64,000 nucleotides of DNA from contig NZ_CP031396.1 in the NCBI RefSeq assembly GCF_003363755.1, positions 5,860,501 through 5,924,500 of the forward strand. Reading direction: 5' to 3'. A program made the position numbers and the translations under genes. Shown here piece after piece: positions 9,470 through 15,554 of the stretch. The stretch's first letter is position 1. The number at the start of each line of letters is the position of its first letter. The notes under the pieces are model-generated. The model worked only from the letters and a program-made list of their open reading frames with translations, was not told the DNA's origin and ran no database searches. The DNA comes from Pseudomonas protegens. GTDB taxonomy: Bacteria; Pseudomonadota; Gammaproteobacteria; Pseudomonadales; Pseudomonadaceae.

Positions 9470-9493
9470 GGGGCCGACCTGTGTCGGCCGGCC
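9470..9493 (-). promoter_or_regulatory. Bulged hairpin between trio gene and radical SAM gene
   Basis: In the 136-bp gap, GGCCGAC and GTCGGCC arms with a 4-nt loop, extended by two G-C pairs across a bulge, form a stable stem just after the trio stop codon. It could be an attenuator or processing site that keeps enzyme levels below substrate levels. Function is inferred. Confidence 0.35.
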
Positions 9494-9507
9494 CCGGGTG
9501 CCTGGAC

Positions 9508-10116
9508 TCAGCGACGTTCCAGGCGGCTGATTTCCGCCTGCAATTGCTGCACTGCCTGGCTCAGGTTGTCACTGTTGGCCAGTTGCTGCTCGCCCTGAGC
9601 CACCAGCGCCTTGAGCCGCGTCAGATCGCCGCTGCTCTGGGCCTGTTGCAGCGCCACGGCATACAGTGGCTGCGGATACAGGTGCCGTTGATCGTCCTTG
9701 GGCGCCAGATCGGCGTTGGCCGCTTGATCCACCGGCGCCTGGCTCACGGCGGCATGCTGAACCACATGCCAATGGCCCTGGTACTGGTAGCGATAACTGG
9801 CGAAACCGCTGGCCCAGTCGAGGCCGAGAATGCCCTGCAGATGGAAGGTTTCGGCAATCTGGCTGGTAGGGCCGCTGGGGTTGCCGGTCAGGTTGAGGAT
9901 GATATGGCCTTCACTGGAGGGGTCCAGTTTGACCTGGGAGTAGTCGCCCCAGACATCCGCGAGGAAGTGCATCGGTGGCGAGGTGCTCTGAGTCACCCGG
10001 GCCACGCCGCTGACTTTCTTCTGCGGCGTGTTGACCAGCAGATCGAGGGTCAGCACCGGCCCTCCGATCACAGGGTTGGCGACGATGAGGCGGGTATGGA
10101 ACAGTCCGATTGTCAT
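9508..10116 (-). CDS. Trio protein 1: DUF1842-like domain plus C-terminal Y-X(10)-GDL (DUF1843-like) domain
   Basis: This 202-aa protein has a beta-rich N-terminal domain (about 1-125; DUF1842-like, with LVNTPQKKVSGVARVTQ and DVWGDYSQV). A variable linker leads to a C-terminal helical domain containing YAVALQQAQSSGDL, an exact Y-X10-GDL, and ending in EISRLERR. It is homologous along its whole length to the next gene upstream in the operon (10169-10798), and its C-terminal domain is shared with the 61-aa protein upstream of that. It has no signal peptide. The start has AAGGAG 7 bases upstream. In this system the three motif-bearing proteins are the presumed substrates of the neighbouring radical SAM enzyme. 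Whether they are cut or remain full length is unknown. Confidence 0.8.
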   Translation of the reverse strand: MTIGLFHTRLIVANPVIGGPVLTLDLLVNTPQKKVSGVARVTQSTSPPMHFLADVWGDYSQVKLDPSSEGHIILNLTGNPSGPTSQIAETFHLQGILGLDWASGFASYRYQYQGHWHVVQHAAVSQAPVDQAANADLAPKDDQRHLYPQPLYAVALQQAQSSGDLTRLKALVAQGEQQLANSDNLSQAVQQLQAEISRLERR

Positions 10117-10168
10117 GCTGCAACTCCTTATCTTGTGGAAGACATCAGGTTCGCTGGACGGTCGCCAG

Positions 10169-10798
10169 TCAGCGCCGCTCGTGCTTGCTGATCTCGGCCT
10201 TGGCCGCCTCCAGCGCCGTGCGGATCAACGGCAACTGCTCCAGTTGCTGGGTGGCCACCTTGTGCAGGCTCTTCATCTGCGCCAGGTCGCCGCTGGCGAT
10301 GGCGCCGTGGATCGGCGCCGCGTACAGCGCCGAGATCGGCGGCAGCGGACGGTTGTGCTGGCCATGGTGGGGGGCCGAGAGGGTGCTCGACTGCACGGGT
10401 TCCTGCAGATGGGCGGGGACCTGATTGACCGTTACCCAGCTGTGTCCGTTGTAGTACTGGTAGTTGGCCACGCCTTCCTTCCAGTCATCGCTGACCACCA
10501 GATGCAGCTTGAAGTTGATGACGGAGTTGGAACCGGGTCCGCCCTGATTGCCCTGGGCGGTGATGAGGATCTTGCTGGAGCTCGGTGGCATGACCGTCAG
10601 GTAGGTGTACTGACCCCAGACATCGCTGTGCAGGTCCAGGGGCGGATTGACCGCCTGAGTGATGGACGAAGTGCCGCGCACGCTGTGCTCGGGGGTGTAG
10701 ACCAGCAGATTGAGAATCAGGGTCGGGGCCCCGGGTTGCGAGGTGCCGATGCGGTAGCTCAGGGGGAACAGGCCTTCTTGGGAGATAGAACCAGACAT
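10169..10798 (-). CDS. Trio protein 2: DUF1842-like domain plus Y-X(10)-GDL domain
   Basis: This 209-aa protein is a paralogue of the 202-aa protein downstream. The N-terminal DUF1842-like beta domain includes LNLLVYTPEHSVRGTSSITQ and SDVWGQYTYL. The C-terminal helical domain includes YAAPIHGAIASGDL (exact Y-X10-GDL) and ends EISKHERR. Start 10798 is preferred over 10813 because GGAGG sits 8 bases before it; the upstream ATG overlaps that ribosome-binding site. It lies 52 bp before trio protein 1 and 36 bp after trio protein 3. The order of the cassette is therefore 61-aa, 209-aa, 202-aa, then the radical SAM enzyme. Confidence 0.8.
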   Translation of the reverse strand: MSGSISQEGLFPLSYRIGTSQPGAPTLILNLLVYTPEHSVRGTSSITQAVNPPLDLHSDVWGQYTYLTVMPPSSSKILITAQGNQGGPGSNSVINFKLHLVVSDDWKEGVANYQYYNGHSWVTVNQVPAHLQEPVQSSTLSAPHHGQHNRPLPPISALYAAPIHGAIASGDLAQMKSLHKVATQQLEQLPLIRTALEAAKAEISKHERR

Positions 10799-10834
10799 TT
10801 GCTTTGCCTCCATTCAATGACGGGGAAACAGCGA

Positions 10835-11023
10835 TTAGTGCTGTTCCAGGCGGGCGACTTCCTTGGCCAGTTTTTCGTAGGCGGCTTTCAGATCCTTGGG
10901 CTCGTCGTGCTTCGGATCGCGCTTGGCCAGCAGGGCTTTCATCTGGGGTAGCTGACCTTCGGCGATGGCCGACTGGATCGCGACTCCGTAGGGGACAACC
11001 GTGTGTTGCGAGGTGGGGCTCAT
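10835..11023 (-). CDS. Trio protein 3: short DUF1843-like Y-X(10)-GDL peptide
   Basis: This 62-aa protein consists almost only of the motif domain: YGVAIQSAIAEGQL (a Y-X10-GQL variant of the motif), then a helical tail ending in KEVARLEQH that aligns with the C-termini of the two larger trio proteins. AAGGAAGG precedes the ATG. It is first in the operon, so the promoter should lie in the G-rich region to its right. Its size and position suit a stand-alone substrate or precursor peptide for the radical SAM enzyme; this is inference from context. Confidence 0.75.
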   Translation of the reverse strand: MSPTSQHTVVPYGVAIQSAIAEGQLPQMKALLAKRDPKHDEPKDLKAAYEKLAKEVARLEQH

Positions 11024-11300
11024 GGTGTGTGCCTTCCTTGGGGGTTAGGGGGGGCTGCGGTACTTGGCAGCTTTTGCAGTTAAGCAGCGCGGGGGGAATT
11101 GGCGGGGTAATGGCACATTGATTTTGTGGGTTTCCGACAGGTGGATTCACGGGGGTAAGGGGGGGATTTTTGGGGTATTCCATGGGGCGATATGGAGGGG
11201 TGGGGGTGATTGCGGATGGCGATAGAGGGGGTGGTTTTTTTTCGTGGCAGGTGGGGGGAGCAGGTGTTGCAGAGGGGCGGTTTGGGGGCGTTTTTATGGG
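11024..11300. other. Strongly strand-asymmetric G-rich intergenic DNA upstream of the trio operon
   Basis: About 280 bp whose plus strand is packed with G-runs of 3-7 and T-runs (for example around 11037-11060, 11156-11172, 11196-11260 and 11282-11300). C is scarce on the plus strand. No gene is convincing here; short frames are rich in Gly, Val and Trp and lack proper codon bias. The trio promoter probably lies within it, reading leftwards. Confidence 0.5.
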
Positions 11301-11304
11301 GGTT

Positions 11305-11655
11305 TGGGGTACATATCTATTTTTGCGGGAGTGGCGGCTGGTGGTTTCGCTTTTACAGCGGGGAGTTGGGGGGCATATCCATTCCTGCGGTAACGGCCAC
11401 TTATGGTTTCGCCCTTACGGCGAGTCCCTTTTTTTCAAACGCCAAAAAAAGGAACCAAAAAACGCTTGCCCCTCCATGGGCCCCTCGCTAGGGCTCGGGG
11501 TTCCCTCGTTTCGGCATTGCTCCGGGGGCCCGCCGCCAACCGGCCATCCATGGCCGGGTGGCGGCTAGCTCGGCATCCATGCCGAGCTGCCCCCTACGCA
11601 ACGCCTACGCTCGGCCGGCTGGGAAGGGGCCTGAAGATCAAGATCAAAAGCCAAA
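11305..11655 (+). repeat. Long intergenic repeat family, copy 1 (degenerate)
   Basis: It begins with the hallmark 'gtacatat...tgcggg' and 'ggttcgc..ttacagcg' blocks, runs through 'aaccaaaaaacgcttgcccctcc', 'ccctcg...cggcattgctcc' and a 'ggcatccatgcc' palindrome, and ends in 'aaggggcctgaagatcaagatcaaaag'. The same block order occurs at 39.0, 50.9, 54.0 kb (plus) and 12.3, 59.5 kb (minus). Short frames inside are not considered genes. Confidence 0.7.
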
Positions 11656-11687
11656 GCCAAAGCCAAGGTGCGCAGGCTGGCTCCTTG

Positions 11688-11820
11688 TAGCCGCTGCCGA
11701 AGGCTGCGAACGAGCGCTCGCGCTCGCAAAACCAGGCGACGCGATAGGTCAGGAATATCGGGGAGGCAGGTTTAGCGTCTCCTGCGGAGCCGGTCGCAGC
11801 CTTCGGCAGCGGCTACATTA
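11688..11820. repeat. TGTAGCCGCTG...CAGCGGCTACA hairpin repeat, single copy
   Basis: Inverted termini (TGTAGCCGCTGCCGAAGGCTGCG and its reverse complement) enclose about 90 bp. The same unit is found in four tandem copies at 24489-25126, as one copy at 41081-41193 and as a half copy near 59165-59203. It separates two oppositely oriented copies of the long repeat family. Confidence 0.7.
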
Positions 11821-11859
11821 ACGCGAACGGCAATGAAACAGGCCGGCCGGCAGGCCGCC

Positions 11860-12345
11860 GTCAGATTTTGATCTTGCTGTTGATTTTGATCTTGATCTGA
11901 ACGCCCCGTTAACCACGATGGCCGAACGCAGGCATTGAGCCGTGGGTAACCCGGCAGGGATGCCGGGTTAGCCGCCACCCGGCCAGGGATGGCCGGTGGC
12001 GGCGGCCCACGGATCAATGCCGGAGTGAGGGCATGCCGAGCCTAAGCGAGGCACCGAGTGGAGGGGCAGAAGCGTTTTGCTTACTTTTGCGCTTTTCAAA
12101 AGTGAGCCGCTGTAAGAGCGGAACCGCCAGCGGCCGCCCCCGCAGGAACGGATATGTACCCACCCCCGCTGTAAGAGCGGAACCGCCAGCGGCCGCACCC
12201 GCAAGAACGGCTATGTACCCAAACCCGCTGTAAGAGCGGAACCGCCAGCGGCCGCACCCGCAAGAACGGATATGTACCCAAACCCGCTGTAAAAGCGAAA
12301 CCACCAGCCGCCACTCCCGCAGCAACGGATATGTCCCCCTCCCCA
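11860..12345 (-). repeat. Long intergenic repeat family, copy 2, with four 59-bp tandem units
   Basis: This copy is in inverse orientation to copy 1. Its distal end holds four direct repeats of exactly 59 bp period, starting at 12109, 12168, 12227 and 12286; each contains gctgtaagagcggaaccgcc and a gga/cta tatgtaccc block. The fourth unit is diverged. Short frames across it are repeat-driven and not taken as genes. Confidence 0.75.
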
Positions 12346-12361
12346 AAAAAAGCCCCAAGAC

Positions 12362-12982
12362 TCAAACCACCCCCAACTCCCCCAACTGCCGCCGCGTCTC
12401 CCCCGCGGCCACGTGATGAATCGCCCGCCACCCCAACGCTCTGGCCGCGACGATGTTCGGCGCATGATCATCAATGAACACCAACTCCTCAGGCGCCACC
12501 CCCGGCAAATGCGCACGAATGCGCCCCAAGGCCGTGTGATAGATCTCGGCATCGGGCTTGATCTGCCGCTCCTGCCCCGACACCACAATGTCGCGAAACT
12601 TCTGCAAAAACGGGTAATTCTCCCAGGCATAGGGAAAGGTTTCCTGGGACCAGTTGGTCAACCCGAACAGCGGCATCTGCGCCTGGTGCAGGTCCTCCAG
12701 CAGGGCCACGCCTTCCTCCAGCGGTCCCTTGAGCATCTCCGGCCAGCGCCCGTAATAGGCTTCGATCAGCGGCGCATGCTCGGGATGCTCGGCCACCAGG
12801 CTGCGGGTGGCTTCGGCCAGGGGCCGGCCGGCGTCCTGCTGGGTGTTCCAGGCCTGGGTGCAGACGGTGTCGAGGAACCACTGGCGACGCTGGTCGTCGG
12901 GGATCAGTTGGCGGTACAGGTGGTGCGGGCTCCAGTCGAACAGCACGCCACCAAAATCGAAAACCACGGCACGAATCGTCAT
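12362..12982 (-). CDS. HAD-superfamily hydrolase, subfamily IA
   Basis: This is a 206-aa HAD-like hydrolase. It has motif I VVFDFGGVLFDW at the N-terminus, where the usual DxD is DFG (as in YihX/epoxide-hydrolase-N-like members), motif II LTNWS (~109), motif III Lys in QIKPDAEIY (~143) and motif IV FIDDHAPNI (~170). It is probably a small-molecule phosphatase or dehalogenase-like enzyme; the substrate cannot be read from sequence. Start 12982 is chosen because AAGGAAG stands 5 bases upstream. It appears monocistronic, bordered by the repeat on its 3' side. Confidence 0.85.
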   Translation of the reverse strand: MTIRAVVFDFGGVLFDWSPHHLYRQLIPDDQRRQWFLDTVCTQAWNTQQDAGRPLAEATRSLVAEHPEHAPLIEAYYGRWPEMLKGPLEEGVALLEDLHQAQMPLFGLTNWSQETFPYAWENYPFLQKFRDIVVSGQERQIKPDAEIYHTALGRIRAHLPGVAPEELVFIDDHAPNIVAARALGWRAIHHVAAGETRRQLGELGVV

Positions 12983-13146
12983 CAGCACTTCCTTTTCAGC
13001 GGTTGTGGATCAGGGCGTCATCCTGCGACGCTGCGCCGTGCAATGCAATTTGCCGGTGGCCATTGGTCCGCTGGCCGGCACCCAGGGAACGGATCGCGAT
13101 CCAACGGCTGTCCCCGTCCTTTTGCGGGCTAGTACAGGAACTGACC

Positions 13147-13353
13147 ATGGCTGCCAAGACCCCCACGGGGCCGCGCTCGTCCGAGCACGCCTCGAATCAT
13201 CATGACCCGGGTTTCGACCCCGATTCGCCAGACCTCGCCGACCCCCAGGTCGATCCAGTGGGCCCGGCCAGGGCGCCCCTGGATCAGCCCGAACCCGAGC
13301 ATCAGCGCAAGCGTTCGCGCGCCTACGACCCTCTGGCCAACCTGAGGAAATGA
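13147..13353 (+). CDS. Small hydrophilic, probably disordered protein of unknown function
   Basis: This 68-aa protein is rich in Pro, Asp, Ser, Glu and His, with a basic tail (KRSRAYDPLANLRK). There is no signal peptide or membrane segment. The ATG at 13147 has an AGGA-like site about 8 bases upstream, and its codon choice fits the genome. I do not recognise a family. It is followed by another small gene on the same strand. Confidence 0.6.
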   Translation: MAAKTPTGPRSSEHASNHHDPGFDPDSPDLADPQVDPVGPARAPLDQPEPEHQRKRSRAYDPLANLRK

Positions 13354-13445
13354 CCGAGCGCCGACATGCGGCCGTCGCCGGATGGTTCTGCGGGTGTAAG
13401 GTAAAACGGCCAAGCCCCAGGCACGCTGACAAAAAGGAGGTGTCC

Positions 13446-13631
13446 ATGAGTACGCCACTGTTGAACAAGTTGCAGATCAACGGTTATCAGGTATTGAGCG
13501 TCAACCACGGCCCCTGGAAGGTCTGCACCCCGGGTGACCGGCTCGCCACTTTTGGCACCCGGGAAGAAGCCCTGGCCTTTGCCGCCGCCTTGCCGGTGCG
13601 CAGGGCATCACCGGCCACCCAGCGTCGATAG
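13446..13631 (+). CDS. Small protein of unknown function
   Basis: This is a 61-aa protein with a very strong ribosome-binding site (AAGGAGG, 6 bases before the ATG), ending just before a textbook terminator. The sequence (for example INGYQVLSVNHGPWKVCTP and FGTREEALAFAAALP) suggests a small alpha-beta fold of the 'DUF2188-like' type with one conserved-looking GPW motif. No catalytic residues are evident. The good translation and termination signals make it a real gene. Confidence 0.75.
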   Translation: MSTPLLNKLQINGYQVLSVNHGPWKVCTPGDRLATFGTREEALAFAAALPVRRASPATQRR

Positions 13632-13641
13632 CAGCCGGCAG

Positions 13642-13673
13642 AAAAAAAGCCCCGATCGGTTCGGGGCTTTTTT
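13642..13673. terminator. Rho-independent bidirectional terminator
   Basis: An A-run, then an 8-bp stem AGCCCCGA / TCGGGGCT with a 5-nt loop, then a T-run. It serves the small gene at 13446-13631 and the convergent membrane-protein gene that ends at 13700. Confidence 0.9.
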
Positions 13674-13699
13674 CTGTCCGGGCTGCTGCAAGCGCCGGG

Positions 13700-14314
13700 T
13701 CAGTCGACAATCACCGGCTCGTTCGGATCATCGCTCAGGCACACGGTCAATTGCTCCCCGGCCTTGTTGAATGCGCAGCGGGGCAGGGATTGCTGCTTGA
13801 TGAAACTCAGCGGCGGGAGGATGAACGCCGCCGCCAGGACCAGCGCCCACAGGGTCTGCAGAAACAGCACATCGGCGCTGGTGGCGGCGGGCCGTGAGAC
13901 GAGGCGTCGGCGCCAGTAGAAGTACAGGCCGCTGATAACGAACAGGCACACGATGCCCATCATGTAGTCCAGTTCCCAGTCCTGGGGGCTGAAGGAGCGG
14001 CTGCCATCTTCATCATCCGGGTAGGTGAGCCGCCACCAGGCCCCCAGCAGCAAGGGCACCAGCCCGGCCAGCAGCCACGCCAGGCGCGCGCCGGGCATCC
14101 GGGTCAGCAGGGCCAGGACCAGGCCGATCAGGCACAGCACCCAGGCAAACAGGTACAGCTGAAAACCCATGCCCCCGCCGAACAGCGTGCCGCTGACATC
14201 CCGCGGTTGCATCATCTGCACGTCGCACAACAGCATCACCGACAGCGGGATGGCGACGACGATCCAGCACAGGGGGCGGTACAGCCACAACCACAGGGTA
14301 AACAGGCGAGACAT
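13700..14314 (-). CDS. Membrane protein of unknown function, tandem paralogue A
   Basis: This 204-aa protein has about five hydrophobic segments (around residues 14-32, 50-70, 78-95, 122-140 and 158-176) and a short soluble C-terminal tail with two cysteines (CAFNKAGEQLTVCL) that could form a disulphide. It aligns over its full length with the next gene (14365-14970): both begin MSRL(F/Y)TLW and end VIVD, and both share GTLFGG and MPGARLAWL / VPGARLAWI. The start is set by this alignment; an ATG at 14326 would add four residues. Neither gene has a strong ribosome-binding site. Confidence 0.75.
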   Translation of the reverse strand: MSRLFTLWLWLYRPLCWIVVAIPLSVMLLCDVQMMQPRDVSGTLFGGGMGFQLYLFAWVLCLIGLVLALLTRMPGARLAWLLAGLVPLLLGAWWRLTYPDDEDGSRSFSPQDWELDYMMGIVCLFVISGLYFYWRRRLVSRPAATSADVLFLQTLWALVLAAAFILPPLSFIKQQSLPRCAFNKAGEQLTVCLSDDPNEPVIVD

Positions 14315-14364
14315 GGGCACACTCATCAAGGTCAAGAAAAGGAGGAATGAAGTCAGGGGGCCGT

Positions 14365-14970
14365 TCAGTCGACAATCACCCGGGTGCCCGGGCCCAGGCA
14401 CACGCTCAACTGATTGCCGGCCCGGTCGAAGGCGCAATAGGGCAGTGGCTTGCGGGTGATGGCCAGCAGCGGTGGGAGCATGAAGGTCGCCGCCAGCACC
14501 AGGGCCCACAGGGTGCGCAGCGCGAGCAGATTGCCATTGGCGGGTGGACGCGGCTTGAGCCGCTGCTGACGCAACAGGTAGACGCCGCTGTAGACCAGGG
14601 CAAAGCCGAAGACCATCACATAGTCCAGCTCCCGGGGCTGGATGCTGAAGAGCAGGTTGCCGTCGAAATCATCCGGGTAGTTGATCCGCCACCACAGGCC
14701 CAGCAGCAACTGCGCCAGCCCGGCGACGATCCAGGCCAGACGCGCGCCGGGCACCCGGGTCAGCAGCGCCAGCACCAGGCCCAGGACGCTGAGGGCCCAG
14801 CCGCCCAGGTACATCACAAAGCCCATGGAGCCGCCGAACAAGGTGCCGCCGACCTCCCGGGGCACGATCAGGTTCAGGTTGCAATGGATCATGCTGGCCA
14901 GGGGCGCGGCGACGGCGATCCAGCACAGTGGGTAGTAGAGCCGGGACCAGAGGGTGTACAGGCGGGACAT
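14365..14970 (-). CDS. Membrane protein of unknown function, tandem paralogue B
   Basis: This 201-aa protein is homologous to paralogue A 50 bp downstream, with the same predicted topology (about five membrane segments and a C-terminal CAFDRAGNQLSVCL tail). The pair arose by tandem duplication and has diverged considerably, so it is not recent. It lies between the terminator at 13.65 kb and another small membrane protein at 15.0 kb, all on the minus strand. I do not recognise a characterised family. Confidence 0.75.
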   Translation of the reverse strand: MSRLYTLWSRLYYPLCWIAVAAPLASMIHCNLNLIVPREVGGTLFGGSMGFVMYLGGWALSVLGLVLALLTRVPGARLAWIVAGLAQLLLGLWWRINYPDDFDGNLLFSIQPRELDYVMVFGFALVYSGVYLLRQQRLKPRPPANGNLLALRTLWALVLAATFMLPPLLAITRKPLPYCAFDRAGNQLSVCLGPGTRVIVD

Positions 14971-15020
14971 GAAGGAACTCTAAAATGACAGGACCGACGA
15001 GGGGGAGTGGTGGGTTGGAT

Positions 15021-15434
15021 TCAGACGAACAGCAAACCGCAGGCAGCCGCGAACAGCACCAGGGCGAGGCTGATGCCCGCCAGGGGAATACGGAACCAGT
15101 AACGGATCGCCAGCAGCCACAGGCTGGCGAGAAAGCCCAGGCCGATCAGCAGCAGGCCGCGGGCTTCCAGCAGCAGGACCGGGTGCAGCCAGGCCAGGTA
15201 GCCATAGACCAGGCCGAACAACATCGCCCCCAGGCTATGGCTGGCATTGAAGCCGACCCAGGCCCGCCACAGGCTGGTCTGGCCGCTGATCATTGGCGAC
15301 ACCTGGCGCATGCGTTCGGCCAGGGCCGGATCACGGGGCTGGAATTTGTCGCTGGCGAAGGTGTAGATCAGGTGCAGGCTGCCCAGCAGCAGCACGATGG
15401 CTGAGCTGGCGACGATCAGGGCGGGGGCCAACAC
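15021..15434 (-). CDS. Small integral membrane protein of unknown function
   Basis: This 137-aa protein has four predicted transmembrane helices (about 5-22, 60-80, 84-105 and 112-134) and a polar loop containing DPALAERMRQVSPMI between helices 1 and 2. It resembles the LIC_13387-like family in size and topology, but I am not certain. The start is a GTG at 15434 with AAGGAAG 5-6 bases upstream. It probably shares a transcript with the two membrane paralogues downstream. Confidence 0.75.
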   Translation of the reverse strand: MLAPALIVASSAIVLLLGSLHLIYTFASDKFQPRDPALAERMRQVSPMISGQTSLWRAWVGFNASHSLGAMLFGLVYGYLAWLHPVLLLEARGLLLIGLGFLASLWLLAIRYWFRIPLAGISLALVLFAAACGLLFV

Positions 15435-15554
15435 GTTTCTTCCTTGGGCGGTGCTCGGGTGCGCGGAGTATGCAGCGGCGCCCGAGGTTTTGCACCTGCG
15501 GGCGCGGCTTTTTTACCGGCACGGGGCAGGGCGGCGGGCGCCCTGCCCAGGCCC

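Noticed and set aside
11170..11690. Several short plus-strand frames in the G-rich region and repeat copy 1
   Set aside because: Translations are low-complexity Gly/Trp/Val-rich or repeat-derived, and similar frames arise at each repeat copy.
12109..12344. 59-bp-period repeats as a possible CRISPR array
   Set aside because: The whole unit is repeated with no variable spacers; it is a simple tandem repeat.
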